A stretch of 64,000 bases of DNA. It comes from Paramacrobiotus metropolitanus (lineage: Eukaryota > Tardigrada > Eutardigrada > Parachela > Macrobiotidae). The first letter of the stretch is position 1; every line of letters begins with the position of its first letter. The notes below the pieces were generated by a model. It saw only the letters and a program-made list of their open reading frames with translations, ran no database searches and was not told where the DNA came from. This document shows positions 8,146-18,517 of this stretch, piece after piece. The DNA is taken from contig NW_026570227.1 of NCBI RefSeq assembly GCF_019649055.1, positions 2,666,001-2,730,000 of the forward strand, read 5' to 3'. Position numbers and translations under genes: made by a program.

Positions 8146-8642
8146 ATAATTTAGAAATCGAAAAATCCCTTTATTCAGATCCCAAAATTCGTGATATTTT
8201 TGTTGGTGTTTTTTCTAGTGATAATATATCAGAAAAACAATACCCCGGTGCATATATCGTAAACACACAAAAAACGGGGAGTTCCGGTGAGCACTGGGTG
8301 GCTTTCTTCTGCGTTCGTCAAAACATTTTAGAAGCGTTTGATTCGTATGGCCGTAATCCTGCGGAATATTCGTCGGATATTGCAGAATGGATGGGAGATG
8401 ATTACGTCAGTATGTCCAATACTACAAGACAAAACACCGACAGCACCGTATGCGGTCAGTACTGTATGTTTTATGTATTATTGCGATGCTACGGTTTTTC
8501 GTATAAGGATCTAATGTCGGCATTCTCCAAGCATAAAGGGGTGAATGATAAATTCGTATGCAAATTTATCAATAAATTCTTCCGTATAAGCACAAAACTA
8601 AGAGACAACGAATTCATAAAATCACTAATAAATCATGGATAA
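8142..8642 (+). CDS. Adenain-type cysteine protease (maturation protease)
   Basis: 166 residues. The catalytic set of the adenovirus/Ulp1-like clan is visible: H51 (GEHWVAF), D67 (EAFDSYG), Q97 and C104 (STVCGQYC); spacings match adenain. It cleaves virion precursors during maturation; the MSGAG site in the upstream pX-like protein is a plausible substrate. The start overlaps the capsid gene stop, and its 3' end overlaps the next gene by eight bases. Intact. Confidence 0.9.
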   Translation: MNNLEIEKSLYSDPKIRDIFVGVFSSDNISEKQYPGAYIVNTQKTGSSGEHWVAFFCVRQNILEAFDSYGRNPAEYSSDIAEWMGDDYVSMSNTTRQNTDSTVCGQYCMFYVLLRCYGFSYKDLMSAFSKHKGVNDKFVCKFINKFFRISTKLRDNEFIKSLINHG

Positions 8643-8853
8643 ACCTACAATCAAGGAGATAATTTCTATTATTTTTGGAATTCTCATCACCATTTTATTA
8701 CTGATTTATAATATTTTAGAAATATGTGGCCAATTCGCTAAACCCAACGTAACCCGGATAGCGGAATCCACCCAGCTAACAAAGAATGTACTAGGCGTAA
8801 TGATGAGTGATGACTCACCGCCAGTACCAACTGGCGATAGCGACAGTACTTAA
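8635..8853 (+). CDS. Small single-pass membrane protein
   Basis: 72 residues. Residues about 8-32 form one hydrophobic segment (IISIIFGILITILLLIYNIL), followed by a polar, acidic tail ending in Asp/Ser. No signal peptide or known domain. It overlaps the protease by eight bases and precedes the IAP gene by 37 bases, so it belongs to the same expression block. A role in entry, egress or the inner membrane is possible; I do not recognise the family. Confidence 0.55.
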   Translation: MDKPTIKEIISIIFGILITILLLIYNILEICGQFAKPNVTRIAESTQLTKNVLGVMMSDDSPPVPTGDSDST

Positions 8854-8890
8854 CGTTCGCGAAGCGTGCAATAAACTTCATTCCTCCAAA

Positions 8891-9625
8891 ATGGCGCAAC
8901 CAGACATGACTCTTGTTGAAAACCGTGTTCGGTCTTTTGTCAGTTGGCCATGGCCTTTGACGACTCCATCCACACTGGTACTAGCCGGTTTGTTTTTTAA
9001 GCAGTTTCCCGATGAAGTCGGTTGTGCATATTGTGTGTGGACTGCGCATGACTGGGAAGGGGATGAAAACCTTGTACTGCGACACGACATGGAATCAGCC
9101 GATTGCATCAGAGTAGGATGTTCGTCATACTCCCCGATGGCTGATGTTAAAGCAAGGTTTGCTACATTTTACAACTGGACATACAAGCAACATCCACGAG
9201 AAATGGCCGAAGCGGGATTCTTTTTTACCGGACCAAAGGATCGCGTCCAGTGTTTTTCCTGTAACATTTATTTGGAAAACTGGCAGGTGGAGGATATTCC
9301 ATGGGAAGAACACGCGCGTCATGGTGTTGGGCTGTACAGCTGCAGCTTTGTGAAACAGGAGAAAGGATTACAATATGCGGAGGAAATCATCGCCAAAGCC
9401 GTTGCCAAATCGGAGCAAGTGGCCACCGCGGCGGCTGCCGTCTACGCTGAGCGTAAAGAGACTTCACAAAAACCGCAGTGTACTATTTGTTTGAATGCCG
9501 ATATAAAGTGTGCTTTTCAACCTTGTGGTCACGCAGCTTGCTGTGAGGCGTGTTCTATGCGTATGTATCATTGTCCTATTTGTCGGGCTCGTGTCTGGGA
9601 GTGGAATACAATTTTTATTTGTTAA
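8891..9625 (+). CDS. Inhibitor-of-apoptosis protein, BIR-BIR-RING
   Basis: 244 residues from the ATG at 8891. Two BIR repeats: BIR1 about residues 10-75 with the zinc-binding C-x2-C (GCAYC) then H and C, and BIR2 about residues 90-160 (VQCFSC, then His and Cys). A C-terminal C3HC4 RING follows (CTICLNADIKCAFQPCGH, then CPIC). This is the layout of baculovirus and insect IAPs: the BIRs bind caspases or IBM-motif antagonists and the RING is an E3 ubiquitin ligase. In the element it would keep an infected cell alive. Likely captured from an animal host. Intact zinc ligands suggest function. An AATAAA follows 24 bases after the stop. Confidence 0.9.
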   Translation: MAQPDMTLVENRVRSFVSWPWPLTTPSTLVLAGLFFKQFPDEVGCAYCVWTAHDWEGDENLVLRHDMESADCIRVGCSSYSPMADVKARFATFYNWTYKQHPREMAEAGFFFTGPKDRVQCFSCNIYLENWQVEDIPWEEHARHGVGLYSCSFVKQEKGLQYAEEIIAKAVAKSEQVATAAAAVYAERKETSQKPQCTICLNADIKCAFQPCGHAACCEACSMRMYHCPICRARVWEWNTIFIC

Positions 9626-9648
9626 ATTCTGTATGTTATGAAACTACC

Positions 9649-9654
9649 AATAAA
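9649..9654 (+). terminator. Poly(A) signal after the IAP gene
   Basis: AATAAA lies 24 bases downstream of the IAP stop codon and is the first clear polyadenylation signal after the capsid block, consistent with one 3' end for the IAP transcript and perhaps for longer late mRNAs. Confidence 0.5.
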
Positions 9655-9774
9655 GAGAAAGGGGTGGGAAAAATTAACAAAAGAAAGGGGGAAAGTGACC
9701 AATCAGATCCGAGGTGGACGTTCATCGCCAGTCCGAAATTGGGTCATCACCAGTATGAGTTGGCGATCAGTGTC

Positions 9775-9784
9775 TTTAAAAAGG
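9775..9784 (+). promoter_or_regulatory. TATA-like element upstream of the polymerase gene
   Basis: TTTAAAAAGG lies 57 bp upstream of the ATG at 9841. A CCAAT motif (GACCAATCAG) at about 9697-9706 lies a further 70 bp upstream; the same ten bases recur near 15,970 downstream of the gene. Weaker than the TATA boxes at 753 and 2038. Confidence 0.4.
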
Positions 9785-9840
9785 GCGCGGTAGTGCATTT
9801 GACTTCCAGTTGCAACTTTTTTTGATTTGGATAACGAGCC

Positions 9841-12800
9841 ATGGACGAGTACATTATCACCGATGCGGACCGTGTTGATGCGGATGCCATTTGGGCTGAG
9901 GGTGACTGGACTGCTCTTCCATCTCCGCCTTACCTTATTTCCGATGCTGATCGTATGGATGCGGACGCCATCTTTGCCGAAGGTCAGTGGGATTCTGCTT
10001 CATATCACTTTACTGATGCGTATCGCCGGGACATGGAGGCCATACTGACAGAAGGACAATGGGATCCGGAGGATGATGCGAGGGTGAGTGACCTTTCGTT
10101 AAATAAATTAAAACGTGATAAATTAAATATAATTTTTAACTTATTTAAAATTATGTTCGCGGTAAACACTAAAATTCCGAAATCTGGCTTGTTTTCAAAG
10201 TCATCTAAATCTGAACTGAGTATTGTTATAGCACGTCATTAACTGCATCGTTAAAACGTTAAGTTATTCTTTGTAAATATGTTATATTTCAATGCTCTTT
10301 GGTAAATGAGTGTTGCTGATTTTTATTAATTTATATTTAGTAAAGCGTCTGTTAAAATACGCCTAAACATTACAAAAAATTTTACTTTTACTGATGATGC
10401 GAGTTAATTGTTTGACATACTTAGAGCAATGCTGCCGATAGTTTGTTTTGATCAACACTAACTGTTAATACGGATTTGTCCTGGTTAGAACAATAGCTGA
10501 GTCAGCCTGACCTATTTAGAATAAAAGTTGTTTTGATGAGCGCCAGCTTGTTAATCCGGGTTTGACCCACTTAGAACAAAAGTTGTTTTGATGAACACTA
10601 ACTATTAATACGGATTTGTCCTCCTTAGAACAATAGCCGAGTCAGCCTTTTGACCCACTTAGAACAAAGGTTGTTTTGATGAACACTAACTATTAATACG
10701 GATTTTGTCCTGCTTAGAACAATAACTGAGTCAGCCTTTTGACCCACTTAGAACAAAGGCTGTTTTGATGAAAACCAACTATTAATACGTATCTGACCCA
10801 CTTAGAACAAAGGTTGTTTTGATGAACACTAACTATTAATACGGATTTTGTCCTGCTTAGAACAATAGCTGAGTCAGCCTTTTGACCCACTTAGAACAAA
10901 GGCTGTTTTGATGAAAACCAACTATTAATACGTATCTGACCCACTTCGAACAATACTGTTTTGACGTACACCACCTTGATAATACGGATTTGTCCCAGTT
11001 AGAACAATAGCTTTCGATGACATTGTACTTTTTGCATACTTTACGCATTGATCAGTTTATTTGGGTCGGTATTATATGCAGATCTGTGACCTTCGAAAGT
11101 GAGCTGACTACAGTACAGGCAACAACACATACTATGTTTTGTGTTTTGCGGTGGCATTATTTGTTATTAGATACTGCGAACTTACCGAATTTCAACGATC
11201 TAGGTGGGAACGGGGGTTAATCAGGAAGGCGCGGGGGAACCAGTGGACGGTGCCATGGACATTGACATTCCAGATGCGGCTTCGCAAAACCCACTAGTAA
11301 GCTAACGAAACAATAAAATAAGAATAAATTTTCTCAATGAAACCGAAAATTGAATTTGTTATAGTTAGTTTTTCGCAAAACCAACAAGTCGGTTTTGTAA
11401 ACTGATTACAAGGAAATTTACTCTAGATACAGTTACACTCTAATTCTATTTTTTTATTATTTTCATAATCTTCAAAGCATTCTTATTCTAATATATCTGC
11501 AGACGCTTGAAGAAATTAGTGATATTCCGGATTTCTCAGCCCTCTTCAGCCTGACTAAAAACAAAGAGCGTCAGTTCAAGAAATTCAACAGCACCGAGTA
11601 CGAGTACCGTGTGGAAATCGCCGCCCTGCCGCGTATTTACTCTCAGGAAGAAACTGTCTTGCTTCTGCCTTTACTGCTGGAATCCATATTGAATCTCTGC
11701 GTCGCTCAGTTTCAACCATCTGATCGTGTTACCATTTCCATTGGCTGTGCATCGCTGGAATATCCAATTTACTTGTCGATGCGGAAATTGTCGGACTTCA
11801 GTGTCGACGACCTTGTAGCTGTATGTACCAAGGCCAACTCCGGGCGGATGGTGCTGGACGATACCTTCTCAATTCGCATTTTCCGCACCATCATGCCGAG
11901 TGGTGGTAACTGGAGGTTTCTACATCGTCACGTGGCGCGGGACGCAAAACGTTTCAGCAAATCTATAGTTACAGTTCGCGTGGATAACAACTATTGCCTC
12001 CCAGCTGCATTGTACTTGGGCAAGTACCGTCTGACCCATGATGTTCAAGGAACGTACAAAAGCCAGTGGAAGCACCTGTACAGCAAGGATGGAGTCAGTA
12101 AGCTGACAGGCCATGCCCGAGAAATTATCCAGCTGTCTGATTTACCGTTGGGACGGTGTTATGACCTTAACGACCTGAGTGCCATCCAGGAAGAATGCTT
12201 TCCCGAATTCCAGGTTAAAGTTATTTCGGCGGATCACGGCAATACCATTATCGCCCGCGTACCAGAGAAGAAAACAAAGGACATGAAAGAAATCTTTGTC
12301 TTGTTGGAGAAGAATCACTTTGACCTCGTAACTACTGTCACCGGTATTTTCAACTCGTCATACTTCTGCTCAGAGTGTGACAAGCCGTACAGTCACAAGG
12401 AGCGGCATCGATGCGGTGGAAACTGTCGCTTTTGTTATCGGTCAGTTAGTGAATGTGTGGAAGGGGCGGTTGTTCGCTGTGGCGACTGTCGCCGTACGTT
12501 CAACAACCAGGAATGCTTTAACATCCACAAGGCTGATCGTCGCAATGGAAAAACTTATTGTTCCCAGATGTTTTACTGTAAAGACTGCCGCCGCTTTGTG
12601 AACTTGACACGTCGTCCAAATGGTAACCACCAGTGTGGGGAGATGTTTTGCACAGTTTGCCGCGAGTGGGTTCCTCAAGCCACGCATAAGTGTTTCATAA
12701 AAGTCCTTCCAAAGCCTTTACCGACCTTACCAGATGAACCAGAGCCGCCGAAGCGATACATTTTCTTCGATTATGAGACGTACAATGATCCGGTCAATGG

Positions 12801-15349
12801 ACATACTCCAAGTTGTGTTGTGGCCCAGTACGAAGACGGTACGGAATTCCGATTTCCGGCGGATGGTCAACCAATGACCAAGGATGTGGCTCAGCAGTTT
12901 GGAGAATGGCTGTTCTCAGAGCAGCACAATCATCATACCAACATTGCCCATAACTTCCGGGGATATGACGGTCACTTTCTCCTAAAGCACCTTTTGGACA
13001 ATAAACTGCGCGGTGTGGAAGTCATCAAGAGGGGAACCCAGCTTCTGGAGCTGCGCTACCGGTCGTTAAATATGTGTTCTCGTGACACACTGAATTTTAT
13101 GCCTATGAAACTCAGCAGTCTGCCCAAAGCAGTTGGCTTGGAGGTGGAAGTAAAGAAGGGTGACTTCCCACATCACTTTAATCGACCTGAGAACTGGGAT
13201 AAAGTGCTGCCGTGGCCAGAACCGGAAATGTACGTTTTTGACGGTCTAAAGAAGAAAGATAAAGAAGATTTTCTAAAGTGGCATGCCGAATCTAAAGCCG
13301 CTGCGGGGGGACAGTTCGACTTTCGTGCAGAAATCATGTCGTACTGTTCGAATGACGTCACCGTACTAAGACGCTGTGCCCTCAAGTTCGTACAGGATTT
13401 CATCGCTCTGACTTATCTGAACCCGCTAGACAGTATCACTATGTCATCCGCCTGCAATAAGTATTAACGTACGTTCCATCTGGAACCCGAAAAGCTTGCT
13501 GTGTTGTCTGCTCATGGCCCCCACCGTAACCGACGCACCAGCGTTCAAGCCACGCAATGGTTGGAGTTACTAAATCGAGACCTTGGTGGGCGTATTCAGC
13601 ACGGACGAAACGGCAAGGAAGTCCACATCGGACCGTACTTTGTGGATGGTTTGGATGCTAGTACTCGTACAGTTTACGAGTACAACGGCTGCGTATTCCA
13701 CGGCCACCCCGATTGCACCGAGCAAGATGATCGGTCTCCTTTCTCTTGTAAAAAGATGAGTGATGTGTACGAAGAATACCTGGATCGTGTACGTTACCTA
13801 AAGGATGAAAAGTATACAGTAGTTACAAAGTGGGAGTGTGAATGGAAGAGGGAACGCCAAGAAGCAGATATCGCTGCCTTTCTTTCTGGACAAAAACTGC
13901 GGGAACCACTAAACCCGCGGGACGCCTTCAAAGGCGGTCGTACCAATGCCAGTCGCTTGTACTATACCGTGAAGCCAAGAGAAATGATTATGCATTTCGA
14001 CGTCGTCAGCCTGTATCCTTTTGTCAACAAGACAAAGACTTACCCCATTGGACAGCCAAAAATCATCCTATCGGATTTTGCGGATGTTAAAGACTATTAC
14101 GGACTGATATCCTGCAAAGTGTTACCACCATCAAAGTGCTTGTACCCTGTTCTCCCTGCTACGATAAACAAAAAGTTGGTATTCACGCTTTGCCGAACGT
14201 GTGCGGATATCAAGAATAACGAATTCTGCAAGCACAGCGATGCCGACCGCTGCCTCGAGGGAGTGTGGACCACCCCAGAGCTCCACCACGCCATCGCCCG
14301 AGGATACACCGTGCAAGAAGTGTACGAGGTATGGCATTGGGAAACCGTGGAGGCCGGCGTTTATGCTGGATACATCAACAAGTTCCTGAAAATTAAGATG
14401 GAGGCTAGCGGATGGCCCAGCTGGTGTAAGACACAGCAGCAGAAGGATGAATACCTTCGTCAGGTCAAGGAACGTGAAGGAATCGACCTCGACCCAGCCG
14501 CTATGATCTACGATGCCGGCCGACGGAACGTGGCCAAGAACTGTCTTAACTATCTGTGGGGCAAGCAGGGACAGCGGGATGATATGACTATGACCAAATT
14601 CGTCTACAAAACCAAGGATTATTTGGACATGATCCGTTCTAAGGCCGTGGAAATTCATGATGTGTTTGCCATCAACGAGGACTGTCTCATGGTGACGTAT
14701 TCAAAGGGGGAAGACTACAACGAAGGTAGCAACGCTACAAACGTTGCCCTGGCCGCGTTCACCACCGCCAATGCTCGCCTAATCCTACTGGACATGATGG
14801 AAAAGCTGGGCGACCGCCTCATGTACTATGATACGGATTCAGTCGTCTTTCTCACCCGCCCCGGAGACTGCGTGCCGGAGACGGGCAGCATCCTGGGCGA
14901 CTGGGACAACCAGTTGCAGGCGGGCGAGAGCCACATTGTGAAGTTTGTGTCGTGCGGCCCAAAAGTGTACAGCTACGAGACTGACACCGGTCGGATCGAG
15001 TTAAAGGTACGTAGACGTACAGTAAATGTGTATGTACAGCGTGCACAGTATTCACTATTCGTAGGCAAAAGGCCTTACCCAAAACGGGTACACGGAGGAT
15101 ATCTTGGATTTTAATGAAGTTACCAAGTCCTTCGCCCGGACCGGGCAATCTCTGAATTTCGACAAACTAAAGCGTCTGTTGGACGGGACGGAATCCCATG
15201 TTCAAATCATTTACCCTGAACTCATCAAGCGGAACGGCAAAACACAAGAAATTAATACAGTCTGCTTGTTTAAGAAGTTGAGAATGGTCTGTGACAAGCG
15301 TATGTTGCTTCCCGACTTCACAACGCTACCTTTCGGTACTAAGCAATAA
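9841..15349 (+). CDS. Family B (protein-primed type) DNA polymerase, four exons, one nonsense codon
   Basis: Exons 9841-10083, 11225-11296, 11503-15006 and 15065-15349 all join in phase 0, 1367 codons plus stop. Exon 1 encodes three acidic repeats (DADAI-x-AEG-x-W). Exon 3 holds a Cys/His-rich region (about 12,365-12,700), the 3'-5' exonuclease motifs (FDYETYN; NIAHNFRGYDG; YCSNDV) and the polymerase motifs A (DVVSLYP), B (RRNVAKNCLNYLWG) and C (YYDTDS). The KxG-type motif is created at the exon 3/4 junction, strong support for the 58-bp intron. It replicates the element. A TAA at 13465-13467 lies within otherwise uninterrupted conserved sequence between the exonuclease and motif A, so this copy would make a truncated enzyme unless read through or mis-sequenced. 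Exon 1 and 2 assignment is inferred from phase and splice sites. Stop and AATAAA overlap at 15345-15350. Confidence 0.85.
10084..11224 (+). other. Intron 1 of the polymerase gene
   Basis: GTGAGT donor at 10084 and a TCAG acceptor ending at 11224. At 1.1 kb it is far longer than other introns in the element, because of AT-rich DNA and the tandem repeat at 10438-11012. No convincing coding sequence inside. Confidence 0.55.
10438..11012 (+). repeat. Tandem repeat array inside polymerase intron 1
   Basis: Imperfect repeats alternate two modules: one centred on TTAGAACAAAGGTTGTTTTG with an ACTAACTATTAATACG tail, the other TTAGAACAATAGCTGAGTCA. A composite unit of about 143 bp occurs twice nearly perfectly (from about 10,650 and 10,795). 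The array might be an enhancer, an origin-related element or simple expansion; not a CRISPR, since units abut with no unique spacers. Confidence 0.7.
11297..11502 (+). other. Intron 2 of the polymerase gene
   Basis: GTAAGC donor after the 24-codon exon 2 (11225-11296) and CTGCAG acceptor ending at 11502; AT-rich, 206 bp. Both flanking exons are in phase 0 and exon 3 remains open upstream to exactly this acceptor. Confidence 0.6.
13465..13467 (+). other. In-frame nonsense codon (TAA) in the polymerase
   Basis: The reading frame is the same on both sides and conserved family sequence resumes directly after the stop, so this is a point lesion rather than a gene boundary or intron. Confidence 0.8.
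15007..15064 (+). other. Intron 3 of the polymerase gene (58 bp)
   Basis: GTACGT donor and TCGTAG acceptor. Without removal the frame stops at 15114 in meaningless sequence; with removal the protein continues with KGLTQNGYTEDILDF, the conserved post-motif-C region of these polymerases, to a natural stop at 15349. Very strong evidence of host-style splicing. Confidence 0.85.
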
Positions 15350-15350
15350 A
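15345..15350 (+). terminator. Poly(A) signal overlapping the polymerase stop
   Basis: AATAAA includes the TAA stop codon of the polymerase (15347-15349), an economy common in compact DNA viruses. Confidence 0.5.
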
Positions 15351-16100
15351 CAAATTGTTTTATTCACATTCAACTTTATTATTGGAACAGTCGCGGCTGC
15401 TTTGATGTTTGTTACTGTTTAAACCACATGCTTTATTTATTAGTAAACGTCTTCGTTGTTAATTGCTGTTATTACGAAAAGAGGCTAAGGAAGCCCAATC
15501 CTTGCAACTCACCAGCAAGAAACTCTGTGTTCATGTTGGTGTGGTTGTGAGTATTGACCAACATGGCCTATGCATTTGTCGTCTTGATAAGCCGTTATTC
15601 AAAAACTAGTTTTGTATATTTGACGCTTACGCGAAATTTTCGGTACCATTGGAAAACTGCTGGATGAAGTTTGCCTGTGGTTATTTGGATAACAAACAAT
15701 GCGATTACTGTGAATAACAATGTGATTACTGTGATAATTGGGCTAATTGATCTGATTCAATGGTGCACGGGTTAGGCAACCGCCGACCAAGTAATCTTCA
15801 CGGTGGGCAGCCAGATTAGCGGTCCTGTCTCGGCCTCAGTCTCGGTTAGAGCTGCCAGATTAGCGGTCCTGTCTTGGTCTCTGTCTCGGCTTAAGAGCAA
15901 GCAGCCAGACTAGCGGTCCTGTCTCGGCCTCAGTCTCGGAGCCAGCCAATCAGAAAAGGGGCGTGTCTGACCAATCAGAGAAGGGGGTGTGTCTGACCAA
16001 TCACGTGTCCCTGCCAGACCTATTGACATACTACTAACAAACCTTAAGGAAACAGGGTAACTGACAAGTCTGGCACTACCAAAAATGGCCCTAAATAACA
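15350..16100. repeat. Right flank of the element with two GC-rich tandem repeats
   Basis: No gene seen. Three copies of a roughly 47-bp unit (CAGATTAGCGGTCCTGTCTC followed by TCGG-rich sequence) start near 15,808, 15,852 and 15,901. They are followed by three copies of a 25-bp unit beginning CCAATCAG (about 15,946, 15,971, 15,996). This may be the subterminal region of the element; terminal inverted repeats could not be confirmed because the left end is outside the window. Confidence 0.55.
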
Positions 16101-18517
16101 TTGAACGATTAAAAAATTAAGTGAATAACTAGTGGTAAAATTATACGTTGAAATGGTCTGTTGGACACGGGCCAGAGCACAGCGATGCCAAAGGTTTCAT
16201 GGCCAGCAGGGGCAGGGAAGCAATGCCTAGAACAAGCACGTGATTTGTACCCACGGATGATAGAATCCCTTGTCATCGCACTTTTGGTTATGATCGCGAA
16301 GCTTCTGTTCTGTTGACGTGTCCATTAAATGATCGGGGCAACGGCATTGATTGGCTGGCTTGCCATGACCGTAGAGTCCTCTAACGCCTCTCATCAGCAC
16401 GGCTCCACGATGCGGCAGTGCTGGGTAATTTCCGGGTGCCGGGCGGGCACTTGCCGGATGTGCCTAGAACAAACCACAGGTTCGCAATAAAGCGGAAGTA
16501 GCAATACTGTATGGTTTATTCGGTTTGCAACTTTGAGACTGCATGTTCTGAAATGGCGCTTTTTTGTTGCTGCTATTCGCGATTCGAGCTGCATTTATAC
16601 CTCTACCTTGCAGATGCACACAGAAGCATCGTTGCCGCATCTTATGGAATTCTCAAGATGTACAAAATCTCATTGCCACAAAGCTACCGTAGGGATTTGT
16701 TTCCCGCATGTGCCGCAAATTGTTGAAAACGAAAGAAAATATAATGCCCGATATGAGCCTGACCTCAATAAGATTAGCAGTCCTAGCGTTTTACCTACTT
16801 TAACTGTCGTCATCGTGTATGTTCGAACTTCGTAGAGTTATGTATAACATGTATAACAGTTTATGTTCGTAGAGTTACTTATATCTTTAAATGCCTTACC
16901 AAAAACTTACCAAGAACAGCAGAAACGCTGCAGACGAAACGGCAAGGCACAAGTGAATGCGGCTCATATCAAACATTTTATCGACGAAGGTGTAACGAGC
17001 AGAATAAAAAATTTTGAGAATTAATTTTCAATTTCGATTTGAGTAAAATATGTTAATCCTTTTATGCACCACGGTTTCACTTGCTTTAAGAGTCACAGGT
17101 TTGCCAGTTTTAGCAATTCTGAAGTCTTTTCAAAAAAATTGTGCACTTATTCGAGGGCTTGTTCATTGAATTTGGTGCTGCCATCATGTAGCATCCATAG
17201 AAACTTACATCGCTTTATGACAGTGATGTGCATCGCTCGCTGTAGATTTTCCGAAATGTTTGTGCATACTATGCTCACATAAGCAAAAGTGGAGTGCTTG
17301 CCGAAAACTGTCGGTTGTGTCAGAACTGCACTTGAAAACATTTAGCTGCTCCGTTATACGACGCAGTTTTTCAAGTAATGCGACAGAAGACTTGTAAAGC
17401 GCATGTTATAATTAGCTCGGAAAAGGTCACACTGAAAAATTTGCTTGATAGATATGAAAGATTCCCTTGAATACGGCGTCGGGAAATTTTAGTCGCGTCT
17501 TTGCGGTACTGGAGTTTGATTAATTACGCAGCACTAACTAGAAAGCGAGTAAAGGTAGCAAAATACTGCCGCAGCTGTCTGATTAATTACTGGCTTATAT
17601 AATTATTGTAATTAGTGGCTTATAATTAGCGCTGCTTCTATGTACTTCTGAATCAAATAGAAATAGGTTTAAATGTAACACCGATTTATTCCAAACACCT
17701 GTTAATATTGTTTGGGGATTTTCCGTGTGCAGGGCTTCACAACAGTTGTACTGAGCATTTGTTTAAATAATGTTGCCTAGAATTTAATTCTCCAGTCTTA
17801 ACTTCGGAACAAGTAGTTATTAATATACATCTTATTATCTTATCATTCATTTTAATTTGTTTAATAATTAATATCAGTGTTAATTATCAGTTAAGGATAT
17901 CCGAAATAGACCTAATACAGAAAGGCCGGAACTGCGAACACAGCCGTTCATTCGAACATAACCGACTGGAAATCGAAATCGACGCTGATACACTTTGGCA
18001 GCAGCAAGAAAATGGAGCAGCACGCTTGAAGCAAAAAGTGGCCAATCGGCAAACTCCACGAATCGTGCAGAAAGGCACAGCATGCAAATCCGCTGGGTGT
18101 GGCCGGTGTACCTCTGACACATTAAACAAAGACAAGAAGGACATAAAAAGCAAGCTTTAATCAGCAAGACTCAACAATCTTAACGCAAAAATCGTCACCC
18201 ATTATTTCCTCACAAGGAAACTGCAGTGTACAATAGCCTGAGCGGTCAATGCCATTATGGTGGTTCGCAAAATATCGATTTTGGAATCATTTCTGCGTTC
18301 TCACTGAGCACACTTGGAGTGGTTAACCTCGGTAAGAACAGACGATAAACAGTACTAAAGGCAGAGGTATGGCAGAGGAACGGTAAGTCTGTGTGTTCTT
18401 AATAATTTTTAGTTTTTTCTACTACAGCTTTTGTAAACATATGTCTATGATCGACGGAATGCTGCCGCGACTGAAGGCGACCGGAAACTCATTTTTGCTA
18501 CTTGCAGACCACAAGCC
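16101..18517. other. Non-coding DNA; upstream half of a segmental duplication
   Basis: No supported gene. From about 16,600 to 18,180 it matches 24,270-24,990 in blocks, for example the CCCGCATGTGCCGCAAATTG stretch (16,700 and 24,383) and the AAGCAAAAAGTGGCCAATCG stretch (18,030 and 24,891). Both precede an F-box family gene. The shared block is longer here because of insertions in AT-rich parts. Confidence 0.6.

Noticed and set aside
10438-11012. CRISPR-like array
   Set aside because: Units abut or alternate as composite tandem repeats without unique spacers, inside a eukaryotic intron.
12442-14658. Several minus-strand frames of 70-175 codons
   Set aside because: All lie opposite conserved polymerase sequence and show no domain of their own.
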